This document shows positions 7,834 to 13,980 of a DNA stretch of 13,980 bases, piece after piece. Numbering within the stretch: the first letter of the stretch is position 1; the number at the start of each line of letters is the position of its first letter. Position numbers and translations under genes: made by a program. The notes beneath the pieces are model-generated. The model worked only from the letters and a program-made list of their open reading frames with translations, did not search any database and was not told the DNA's origin. Source of the DNA: FEN-1297 sp964530445 (GTDB lineage Bacteria > Bacteroidota > Ignavibacteria > Ignavibacteriales > Ignavibacteriaceae); the NCBI GenBank assembly GCA_964530445.1, contig CAZHBJ010000089.1:1-13980 (forward strand), given 5' to 3'.

Positions 7834-7909
7834 CTGCAGTTATTTTTGAAAACTTCACGACTCTCTTTGTTACCGTCGTTAAAAAACATTGAATACAACT
7901 TATTTAAGG

Positions 7910-8003
7910 GGAACACAAAGAATGCCTAGAACCTCAAAGGACCACGAAGTATTTGAATAAGCTCTGCGGTACTTTGTGAAATCTTTGTGGCTCTCTGTGT
8001 AAT
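7910..8003. repeat. 94-bp islet repeat, right copy
   Basis: Direct repeat of 7337-7430, same orientation, same length and about 80% identical by hand alignment. Its left-half units are AACACAAAG, AATGCCTAG, AACCTCAAAG and GACCACGAAG; its right half carries CTTTGTGAA, CTTTGTGG and CTCTGTGT in the opposite sense. It begins 90 bp upstream of the GxxExxY start codon, so it could contribute that gene's promoter or leader. No target-site duplication is obvious outside the two copies. Confidence 0.85.
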
Positions 8004-8131
8004 TATTTTTTGGAAAGCACATCATATGTGTTAATCATAATCAAGAAGTATTATCACGAAAAAGATTAAACCATATTTTATGGTGTTTCCCGGTTTGATT
8101 TCCCATTTTTACTAAGCATGGTAATAAGCTA
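8004..8131. other. Spacer after thiF-like gene, with a weak hairpin
   Basis: These 128 bp lie between the right repeat copy and the stop of the thiF-like gene, with no gene visible. An ACCATA/TATGGT hairpin with a 3-nt loop occupies 8070-8084. Read on the minus strand it is followed after a few bases by CTTTTT, so it could be a weak terminator for the long minus-strand operon. The stem is short and AT-rich, hence the low confidence. Confidence 0.3.
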
Positions 8132-8773
8132 TTAAATTTTTAATCCTGCAATAATCTGCAATGCTTTATTTGCTTGATGACCGGCGGCAATCATAACCCT
8201 TGGAGCCATAATGCCGGCTGATTTTAGAGGTTTGGTTTTATTATCCCCGCAAATGAAAATATTATTTGAGATTTTTTTTGTTTTAATATCGTTAGCAGAT
8301 GAATATCCTGCAACTCCCGATCCCCCAATTAAATATTTTTCTTTAAATCTAGATTCTGAAAAAACTTTAATTATCATTGACTTGGAAGCTATACTATCGA
8401 ATGCCTCTATTATAATTGCACACTTTTCAAATACATCATAAATATTGTCCTTGTTTAATTTAATTTTATATTTTTCAACTTTAATAAAAGGATTTATTGA
8501 TTTAAGAATTTTCTCAAGTGAATCAACTTTAAAATTACCGGCGTCTTTTAATGCATATTGTTGTCTATTTAAGTTTGATATTTCTACTTTGTCAAAATCG
8601 GCTATAACTATATTCCGAATCCCGGCTCTTACTAAAGCAATTGCAGCATTGGAACCTAATCCTCCGCAGCCGGCAATACCGATTGTAACTCTCTTGATTT
8701 CCTCCGAAATTATCGGAGCATTTTTAGAAGTGAATGAGGCATAAAAATTTGTATTGTCGATTCCCTTTTTCAA
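8132..8773 (-). CDS. thiF: ThiF-family sulfur carrier adenylyltransferase
   Basis: E1-like enzyme that adenylates the C-terminal glycine of a ThiS/MoaD-type carrier with ATP. The 213 residues match the short ThiF form found in many anaerobes: the nucleotide loop GCGGLG (35-40), the ADFDKVEISNLNRQQY segment (59-73) with D61, N67 and R70, EAFD near residue 120, and a C-terminal stretch with MAPRVMIAAGHQAN. The zinc-binding CxxC pairs of MoeB and the longer ThiF enzymes are absent, as is usual for this form. The start is a TTG at 8773, one base after the stop of the carrier gene, with a GGCGG upstream; the next Met lies far inside the fold, so the TTG is needed. Its substrate is surely the preceding carrier. 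Whether the sulfur goes to thiamine or to a molybdenum cofactor is open, because no thiG, thiH or thiE is nearby. Confidence 0.85.
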   Translation of the reverse strand: MKKGIDNTNFYASFTSKNAPIISEEIKRVTIGIAGCGGLGSNAAIALVRAGIRNIVIADFDKVEISNLNRQQYALKDAGNFKVDSLEKILKSINPFIKVEKYKIKLNKDNIYDVFEKCAIIIEAFDSIASKSMIIKVFSESRFKEKYLIGGSGVAGYSSANDIKTKKISNNIFICGDNKTKPLKSAGIMAPRVMIAAGHQANKALQIIAGLKI

Positions 8774-8774
8774 A

Positions 8775-9008
8775 TTAACCGCCGCCCGTCGGGAGAAATA
8801 ATTTTACTTTATCCCCATCTTTAAGCATGTTTGATTTTTTCTTTTCGGAACCATTAACAAAACAAGTAATATATTTTTGATGATCTTTTTTAAGATTTAA
8901 TTTATCATAAAGGGCGGATATTGCGGTATTGTCTTCAAGTTCAATAAAGCTTTTATTTTTTATTTCTTGAATATAAAGCAGGCCCGTCCATTCTATATAA
9001 ATTTTCAT
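8775..9008 (-). CDS. ThiS/MoaD-type ubiquitin-like sulfur carrier
   Basis: A 77-residue beta-grasp protein expected to carry sulfur as a C-terminal thiocarboxylate. The C-terminal half has the family pattern FVNG (50-53), then LKDGDKVKLFLPTGGG (62-77), ending in the glycines needed for adenylation; the tail has three rather than two. The N-terminal half (KIYIEW..., then a low-similarity region) is divergent, so MoaD, ThiS and other carrier subfamilies cannot be told apart by eye. It lies 10 nt after xdhC and 1 nt before the thiF-like gene, a classic carrier/activator pair. There is no clear Shine-Dalgarno, so coupling to xdhC translation is likely. A role in sulfuration of the Mo-hydroxylase cofactor or in thiamine synthesis are the two obvious options. 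Confidence 0.8.
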   Translation of the reverse strand: MKIYIEWTGLLYIQEIKNKSFIELEDNTAISALYDKLNLKKDHQKYITCFVNGSEKKKSNMLKDGDKVKLFLPTGGG

Positions 9009-9018
9009 TATAAATAAA

Positions 9019-9894
9019 TTATTTTATCGCATCGTAATTTAATCTTAGGTGATTCACTTTCTTATTGTATTCCAACGCCTGTATTTCAGTCATAATGCTT
9101 AGTGCTATCTCATTGGGTGAGTCACCCCCTATTTCAGCGCCTATCGGAGCATAAAGATTATTGAAATCCAATTTAATATCGAATTTACTTTTTATAAATG
9201 TTATTCCTTCTTTAACTTTTCTTTTTGAGCCTATCATCCCGATATATTTCATACCTGGATAATTTTTATAAATGAATTCCAACACCTGCAAATCATTAAT
9301 ATGATTATGAGTTAGAATAATTGCGTACCCATGTTCATTAAGCTGCAGGTAATCTTTATCTTTTGAATTAAGATTAGGCAGATCAACTAATTTTTTTTGA
9401 TTGCAGAATTCATGGGATAATTCTTCAAGTACATTTTCGCGATTATCAAAAACCATTACATAATACCCAAGCTGCTGTGCAAGCTTTGCTGTTGCCTGTC
9501 CTACATGCCCGCACCCGAAAAGGTAAACCGTCTTTGCCGATTGATAAATTTCAAAAAATAAGGTAACCTCGCCTCCGCATAATGCATTAATCTCTATATC
9601 GTTATTTCTTTTTACTTCAATATTATTTTTTTCATTTCCCGATAAAGAATCTTTCATTACTAAAGTTTCGGTAAAATTCATGCCTCCTTTTTGAAGCAGT
9701 TCTTTTGCCTTATCAACTGCATAATATTCAACTCCACCGCCGCCGACCGTTCCGGCAATCCTTCCTTCGGAACCAACAAGCATTTTAAACCCGGCTTTCC
9801 CCGGAGTACTTCCCTTCATGTCTACAATAGTTACAAGAACGGAAGCTTGATTGCTTTTAACTCTTTCCCCCAAAGCCTTAAAAACTTCGATCAT
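9019..9894 (-). CDS. xdhC: XdhC/CoxI family molybdenum cofactor insertion protein
   Basis: Chaperone that binds molybdenum cofactor, promotes its sulfuration and delivers it to xanthine dehydrogenase-type enzymes; it is not itself an enzyme subunit. The 291 residues show the N-terminal XdhC/CoxI domain with GSTPGKAGFKMLV (28-40), GTVGGGG (48-54) and CGG (106-108), then a Rossmann domain starting VYLFGCGHVGQATAKLA (123-139). HNHINDLQVL, KYIGMIGSKRK and the conserved APIGAEIGGDSPNEIALSIM follow. Both domains are complete. The start codon overlaps the stop of the upstream 487-residue PLP enzyme gene by 4 nt (ATGA), so the two are co-translated. Its client is most simply the dehydrogenase of the facing operon (3455-5794), and possibly the exported enzyme at the left end as well. 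Confidence 0.92.
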   Translation of the reverse strand: MIEVFKALGERVKSNQASVLVTIVDMKGSTPGKAGFKMLVGSEGRIAGTVGGGGVEYYAVDKAKELLQKGGMNFTETLVMKDSLSGNEKNNIEVKRNNDIEINALCGGEVTLFFEIYQSAKTVYLFGCGHVGQATAKLAQQLGYYVMVFDNRENVLEELSHEFCNQKKLVDLPNLNSKDKDYLQLNEHGYAIILTHNHINDLQVLEFIYKNYPGMKYIGMIGSKRKVKEGITFIKSKFDIKLDFNNLYAPIGAEIGGDSPNEIALSIMTEIQALEYNKKVNHLRLNYDAIK

Positions 9895-11354
9895 AATAAA
9901 CCGGCTTCTTTATTAAATTCATTTATCAGTTCATCAATTTTAGGAGTTAAACTTCTTATATTTCCCCAGTACTCATCATAATCGTACCATTGGGCGTTTA
10001 ATTCATTTAACTCTTTTTGCTGCTGTTCTATCCACGTAAAATATTTTAAATTATGGATTCTCTTCTTATCATAATAATTTAATTCGAGCATTGCCGAAGT
10101 ATTTGTTCCCATCAAATTTTTATTATAAATCCTAACGGCATCATCATGATTAAATTTACCGAATTTATCATTTAATTCTTTTAAGCGCGAACCATACAAA
10201 TCCATTGAATCCGTAAGTATTGTAAATACGATATCATCTTCTTTCAACTCAAAATATTTTGCAAATTTTATTGCAGACAGAATATTTGCAACTCCGGATA
10301 TACCGATGATATCGAGCTTTGAAGTTACTTCTTCCGGGACACCCATTTTTATTAAATAATTTTTTCCTTCATCTTCATTAAATAAACGGATAAGTTCTAT
10401 ACAATCATTATCATCTATTGCAACAACTGCGTCAGTATTTTTTACATTATGAATCCATGGAACGTGCTTATCGCCGATTCCTTCGATCCGGTGACCGCCG
10501 TATCCGTTTAAAAGTAGTGTAGGACACTGAAGAGCTTCGGAAGCGGCTATTTTAAGGTGCGGGAATTTTAATTTAAGATAGTCCCCTGCCGCAATCGTTC
10601 CGCCTGACCCGGTGGCAGAAACATACCCGGCAACATTTCCTTTGGATTTTAAATTTTTCTTAAACACTTCTTCAATTGCATTTCCCGTAACTTCAAAGTG
10701 CCATAAATAATTCCCGAATTCATCAAACTGATTAAAAATTTTCACATCTTTTCTTGTATTTTTCAAATCCCAGCATTTATCAAAAATTTCTTTAACATTG
10801 CTTTCGCAGCCCGGTGTGGCAATTACTTCACCGGCAAGATTCCGCAGCCATTCGAATCTTTCGGCACTCATTTCTTCCGGCAAAATTGCAATTGATTGAC
10901 AGCCAAGTAATGCCGAGTTAAACGAACCTCCCCTGCAATAATTTCCGGTGGAAGGCCATACGGCTTTTTGCCATGTGGAATCAAAATTACCGGTTACCAG
11001 TGCAGGAGCCAAGCAGCCGTACGTTGCACCGACTTTATGCGCTCCGGTTGGAAACCATTTGCCTACCAAAGCAATAATTTTTGCTTTTACACCTGTCAAT
11101 TCTTCCGGCAGTTCAATAAAATTAACTCCGCCGAATCCCCCGCCGAAACCTTTCGGCTGATTTTTCCAGGTTATTCTAAAAAGGTTAAGCGGATTTACGT
11201 CCCAAAGTCCGACATTCGTCAAATGTTCAACAATACTTGAAGGAATCTTTGAAGGATCCTTCATTTGTTCATATGTTGGATAAATTATATTTTTCTCAAT
11301 ACATCTATTAATATTATTTTCTTTAGACTTTTCATTTATTTTTAAATCGATCAT
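9891..11354 (-). CDS. Fold-type II PLP-dependent enzyme, large, function unassigned
   Basis: A 487-residue relative of cysteine synthase/tryptophan synthase beta/diaminopropionate ammonia-lyase enzymes. The PLP lysine is K107 in FPTGAHKVGATYG, the substrate or phosphate loop is STGNYCRGG (135-143), and the cofactor-phosphate glycine loop is SATGSGGTIAAG (246-257). About 90 residues precede the fold, including the Gly-rich KGFGGGFGGVNF (68-79), and a tail of roughly 100 residues rich in Asn, Tyr and acidic residues ends the protein, so it is larger than the common family members. I cannot name the reaction. Its place between the mocA-like gene and xdhC, in an operon headed by a ygeW-type gene, suggests ammonia elimination from, or side-chain replacement on, an amino acid formed in purine breakdown. 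An AAGGAAA ribosome site supports the ATG at 11354. Confidence 0.8.
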   Translation of the reverse strand: MIDLKINEKSKENNINRCIEKNIIYPTYEQMKDPSKIPSSIVEHLTNVGLWDVNPLNLFRITWKNQPKGFGGGFGGVNFIELPEELTGVKAKIIALVGKWFPTGAHKVGATYGCLAPALVTGNFDSTWQKAVWPSTGNYCRGGSFNSALLGCQSIAILPEEMSAERFEWLRNLAGEVIATPGCESNVKEIFDKCWDLKNTRKDVKIFNQFDEFGNYLWHFEVTGNAIEEVFKKNLKSKGNVAGYVSATGSGGTIAAGDYLKLKFPHLKIAASEALQCPTLLLNGYGGHRIEGIGDKHVPWIHNVKNTDAVVAIDDNDCIELIRLFNEDEGKNYLIKMGVPEEVTSKLDIIGISGVANILSAIKFAKYFELKEDDIVFTILTDSMDLYGSRLKELNDKFGKFNHDDAVRIYNKNLMGTNTSAMLELNYYDKKRIHNLKYFTWIEQQQKELNELNAQWYDYDEYWGNIRSLTPKIDELINEFNKEAGLL

Positions 11355-11363
11355 TTAATTTCC

Positions 11364-12038
11364 TTAGTGTAAGTTTTTTAAATTTTCCATATAAGATTTT
11401 GCTGCCTGCAGATCACTAAAATTATCTATATCCATGCCGATACCTTTATCAGCCACCGTACAAAATTTATGTTTAAAATTCTGTAAAACATCTTTTAATA
11501 TTTCGTCATCGGCGCATTGAAGAATATGCTCTTTAATTGTTGATTTAATTAAAACCGGATGACCTCCCAGAATTCTCGGTTCCTTATCAATTTCCTCATC
11601 TTCACATAATGTAACCGGACTGTATACTTCGGCCTTATCATCTTCGGAAAAGCATTCAAGCAGTTTTTGATATGTACTGAATAAGACAAACGGAATATCA
11701 CCAAGTGTTATAAATATTCCTTCTCTCTCGGATGAAATATTATTAAGCCCGCATTTTACTGATGAAAGCATACCGTTAATATATTCTGAATTTTCAATTA
11801 AACTAATTTTATTTTTTTGTTCGTCGGAAAGGATTGTAGTACTTTCAACAAGATTAACCAAAGCACTGTAATTATGGCCTCCAACAACATTAACTTTTGC
11901 ACAAATGTTCACCATCGGAACAATTGTTCTTATTAAAATAGGAACATCTCCGATTTCAATTTTCGGCTTCCAGTCGTTCATTCTTGTTGATAAACCGGCA
12001 GCAAGTATTATTCCTTCAAATTTACTATGGTCAATCAT
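11364..12038 (-). CDS. mocA: MobA-like nucleotidyltransferase, probable molybdenum cofactor cytidylyltransferase
   Basis: Expected to join CMP to molybdopterin, giving the cytosine dinucleotide cofactor used by xanthine dehydrogenase-type enzymes. The 224 residues begin with the nucleotidyltransferase signature GIILAAGLSTRMNDWKPK (9-26), with the catalytic-loop R19 and K26. GGHNY (about 53-57), GMLSSVKCGL, the metal-binding ITLGDIPFV and GGHPVLIK follow. Choosing CTP over GTP cannot be decided by eye, but the XdhC and dehydrogenase neighbours argue for MocA rather than MobA; the E. coli anaerobic purine cluster carries a comparable gene, ygfJ. A CGGGGAAG ribosome site supports the ATG at 12038. 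It starts 18 nt after the threonine-synthase-like gene and ends 9 nt before the next start. Confidence 0.85.
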   Translation of the reverse strand: MIDHSKFEGIILAAGLSTRMNDWKPKIEIGDVPILIRTIVPMVNICAKVNVVGGHNYSALVNLVESTTILSDEQKNKISLIENSEYINGMLSSVKCGLNNISSEREGIFITLGDIPFVLFSTYQKLLECFSEDDKAEVYSPVTLCEDEEIDKEPRILGGHPVLIKSTIKEHILQCADDEILKDVLQNFKHKFCTVADKGIGMDIDNFSDLQAAKSYMENLKNLH

Positions 12039-12056
12039 TTTTCTTCCCCGACAAAT

Positions 12057-13280
12057 TTATTTTAAAATAATATTATCTAATATATAATCGATATCTGCTT
12101 CGAATATTTTAGGAAAATTTACTGATTTTACCGCAGAATCGATATCCTTAAGCCCGTGTCCTGTTATTAGTAAAACTACAGTTTTATTTTTATCAATTTT
12201 TTCTTTTAATTTAAGAAATCCTGCAACAGATGCGGCCGATGACGGTTCACAAAATACGCCGCTCATTCTTGAAAGATAATATTGTGAATACAAAATTTCA
12301 TCATCACTAACTAGAACCATTTCGCCGTCAACGGATTTTAAATCTCTTACTGCTGAATATCCGTTTCGTGCAGCGTTTACCGAAATTGAATCTGCAATAG
12401 TTGAAGCTTTATAATTAAGATCGAAATTATTTTTATAAAACGCATTATAAATGAAAGAACTTCCTACGGCCTGAACTCCTATTATTTTAGGAATTTTTTT
12501 AATAGCTCCCAAATATAACAAATCGGAAAACCCTTTTATTACTCCGCTTAATATTACTCCGTCGCCTACAGGCAAAAACAAATAATCAATTTCTTTTCCG
12601 GCTAATTGTTCATATACCTCAAAAGCAACGGTTTTCTTCCCTTCAATAGTTAACGGATTGTATGCAGTATTTCGATTTAGGAATCCGGTTCTCTTACTAA
12701 ATTCAAGAGAAAGATCAAATGCCGAGTCATAATCGCCGTTTACAGGAATTAGTTCCGCGCCGTATTGCAGGCATTGAACAAGTTTTGCTTTCGGCGCCGT
12801 CTTCGGCATAAAGATAAAAGCTTTTTGTCCTGCAGCCGCAGCAATTCCTGCCATAGATGAAGCGGCATTTCCCGTTGATGCAACAGCAATTTCATTAATA
12901 TTATTTTTCTTTGCGAAAGCGGAAACCAAATACGATGCTCTGTCCTTAAGAGAGCCGGTAGGATTTGTTCCGTCAAATTTTAAATAAATTTTATCAAAGG
13001 ATAATTCATTTTGAATATTCTTCGCTTCAATAAGCGGAGTTTTACCAACACTTATTGACGGGAAATATTTTTCTTCAACGGGAAGAAAATCGAAAATATT
13101 AAGATTGTTTTTCTCTTTCAAAGAACCTTTTTGTTCGGCAGGCAGCTGAACTTTTAAAACACCTTTTAAAGGTTTTCCTTTAATAAATTCTTCCCTGCAT
13201 TTTGGACACAGCATTAAATCTTTTTCTATGCTGTAAATTTGTCCGCAGTTATCACACTTATATTTAAATTCTTCTTTCAT
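12057..13280 (-). CDS. Threonine synthase-like PLP-dependent enzyme with N-terminal zinc ribbon
   Basis: Fold-type II PLP enzyme of the threonine synthase group, 407 residues. A zinc ribbon opens the protein (C9, C12, C25, C28). The substrate entry motif SVGKTPLIEA is at 77-86, the PLP lysine is K112 in PTGSLKDRA, ASTGNAASSMAG forms the substrate loop, and LPVGDGVILSG the cofactor phosphate loop. True threonine synthase converts O-phosphohomoserine to threonine, but no thrA or thrB is nearby. The gene lies 7 nt after a ygeW-type carbamoyltransferase and before mocA and xdhC homologues. A recruited role is therefore possible, such as removing ammonia from 2,3-diaminopropionate or a related product. 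No ribosome site is evident, in keeping with coupling to the upstream gene. The fold is certain; the reaction is not. Confidence 0.8.
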   Translation of the reverse strand: MKEEFKYKCDNCGQIYSIEKDLMLCPKCREEFIKGKPLKGVLKVQLPAEQKGSLKEKNNLNIFDFLPVEEKYFPSISVGKTPLIEAKNIQNELSFDKIYLKFDGTNPTGSLKDRASYLVSAFAKKNNINEIAVASTGNAASSMAGIAAAAGQKAFIFMPKTAPKAKLVQCLQYGAELIPVNGDYDSAFDLSLEFSKRTGFLNRNTAYNPLTIEGKKTVAFEVYEQLAGKEIDYLFLPVGDGVILSGVIKGFSDLLYLGAIKKIPKIIGVQAVGSSFIYNAFYKNNFDLNYKASTIADSISVNAARNGYSAVRDLKSVDGEMVLVSDDEILYSQYYLSRMSGVFCEPSSAASVAGFLKLKEKIDKNKTVVLLITGHGLKDIDSAVKSVNFPKIFEADIDYILDNIILK

Positions 13281-13287
13281 TACAAAA

Positions 13288-13980
13288 CTACATAGTCAAT
13301 GCCATTATTGCCTTTGCAGTATGCAGCCTGTTTTCTGCTTCATCAAACACAACGGAAATAGCCGGGTTATCCAAAATTTCATCCGTAACCTCATGTCCTC
13401 TATCGGCTGGTAAAGCATGCATCAGTTTAACATTATCATCGGCGAGTTTAATTCTTTCTTCATTGCAAATCCATCCTTTATATTTTTCAAGATTAGATTT
13501 CATTTCTCTTTTACATTCTTCTTCATTCTGCAAATAATCATCCATTTTATAATATCCGAAACCTCCCCAATTTTTGGGAATAACAATATGGGCGCCTTCA
13601 AAAGCTTCATCCATGTTGTTAGTAAACCTTAGGCTGCCTCCGCCTTCTTCTGCATTCTTATATGCTTTGTTAACGATGTCTTCACTTAAAGGAAATTCTT
13701 TGGGATGAGCTACGGTTACATTTAATCCGTAGCGGGGGAAAAGCAAAATTTGTGTTTGAGGTACCGATAACGGTTTGGAATGTGTATCTGCATAAGCCCA
13801 TGAAACCGTAACATTAAGTCCTTTTGCTTCTTTACCGAAGTATTCAAATATAGTCATAAGATCGGCTAACCCCTGGAACGGATGATAAATATCATCCTGA
13901 AGAGACATTACCGGCTTTGTTGAATATTTTGCCATTTCCTTTAAATACTGATTTCCAATTCCATAAAAACAGTTTCTTGA
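13288..13980 (-). CDS. ygeW: YgeW-type knotted carbamoyltransferase (5' end outside window)
   Basis: Member of the aspartate/ornithine carbamoyltransferase superfamily, of the YgeW kind found in anaerobic purine clusters. There it is thought to act on a ureido compound, in the direction that gives carbamoyl phosphate. The last 230 residues are present; reading stays open through the right edge, and an internal Met at 13935 is not the start. Family members have close to 400 residues, so about 165-170 are missing. Motifs seen are SRNCFYGIGNQYLKEMA at the edge, QDDIYHPFQGLADLMTI (the HPxQxLAD-like substrate motif) and, near the end, MHALPADRGHEVTDEILD followed by VVFDEAENRLHTAKAIMAL. The ALPADRGHEVTDE form, in place of the HCLP of ornithine carbamoyltransferase, points to YgeW. 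It is the earliest gene of the minus-strand operon seen here. Confidence 0.87.
   Translation of the reverse strand, partial: SRNCFYGIGNQYLKEMAKYSTKPVMSLQDDIYHPFQGLADLMTIFEYFGKEAKGLNVTVSWAYADTHSKPLSVPQTQILLFPRYGLNVTVAHPKEFPLSEDIVNKAYKNAEEGGGSLRFTNNMDEAFEGAHIVIPKNWGGFGYYKMDDYLQNEEECKREMKSNLEKYKGWICNEERIKLADDNVKLMHALPADRGHEVTDEILDNPAISVVFDEAENRLHTAKAIMALTM

Noticed and set aside
7337..8003. CRISPR array or classical insertion sequence
   Set aside because: There are only two 94-bp copies flanking a gene, without regular spacers, terminal inverted repeats with a transposase, or a clear target-site duplication.
8211..8744. Open frames on the plus strand opposite the thiF-like gene
   Set aside because: They mirror the reading frame of a well-conserved gene, show no family motif and have no ribosome site.
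8775..9008. Extra third glycine at the carrier C-terminus as an unusual feature
   Set aside because: The terminal GG needed for activation is present, and one more Gly before it is within normal variation of ThiS/MoaD tails.
10948..11240. Plus-strand open frames opposite the 487-residue PLP enzyme
   Set aside because: They lie over the conserved PLP-lysine region of the minus-strand gene, and the translations are Pro/Ser/Phe-rich without recognisable domains.
13288..13935. A complete 215-residue carbamoyltransferase starting at the Met at 13935
   Set aside because: The frame stays open to the window edge with conserved sequence (SRNCFYGIGNQYLKE) upstream of that Met, so it is an internal codon of a longer gene.

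Overview
The window is AT-rich (roughly one third G+C by eye) and reads as one genomic neighbourhood for anaerobic-style purine breakdown plus maturation of a molybdenum hydroxylase. Shine-Dalgarno sequences are present, often of a GGGGA type. Codon use and the style of the repeats would fit the Bacteroidota/Chlorobi/Ignavibacteriota group. That assignment is an impression, because there is no rRNA or marker gene here.

Layout. (1) 4-615, minus strand: a Tat-exported two-cluster [2Fe-2S] subunit of a second molybdenum hydroxylase, whose large subunit should lie just beyond the left edge. (2) 616-756: a divergent intergenic region. (3) 757-7224, plus strand: a tight five-gene operon encoding an 8-oxoguanine-deaminase-type amidohydrolase, the FAD, [2Fe-2S] and molybdopterin subunits of a xanthine/purine dehydrogenase, and a cyclic amidohydrolase of the allantoinase/dihydropyrimidinase family. 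(4) 7225-8131: the gap between two converging operons, holding a small islet in which a GxxExxY-family gene lies between two directly repeated 94-bp quasi-palindromic elements about 80% identical. (5) 8132-13980, minus strand, running in from beyond the right edge: a compact operon in transcription order ygeW-type carbamoyltransferase (5' part outside the window), threonine-synthase-like PLP enzyme with a zinc ribbon, MocA-type nucleotidyltransferase, a 487-residue fold-type-II PLP enzyme I cannot name, xdhC, a ThiS/MoaD-type sulfur carrier and a ThiF-type adenylyltransferase.

How they may work together (inference). The deaminase and dehydrogenase interconvert and oxidise purines, and the cyclic amidohydrolase opens a ring product. 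YgeW would phosphorolyse a ureido group to carbamoyl phosphate, and one or both PLP enzymes would remove the remaining amino groups. MocA and XdhC build and insert the molybdenum cytosine dinucleotide cofactor. The ThiS-ThiF pair may supply sulfur, either for this cofactor or for thiamine. No uricase is visible, nor YgeX, YgeY, YgfK, a transporter or a regulator. The use of two fold-type-II PLP enzymes where the E. coli-type cluster has YgeX, the sulfur-carrier pair in a Mo-hydroxylase operon, and the GxxExxY islet are the points most worth following. No tRNA, rRNA, CRISPR array or classical insertion sequence was seen.
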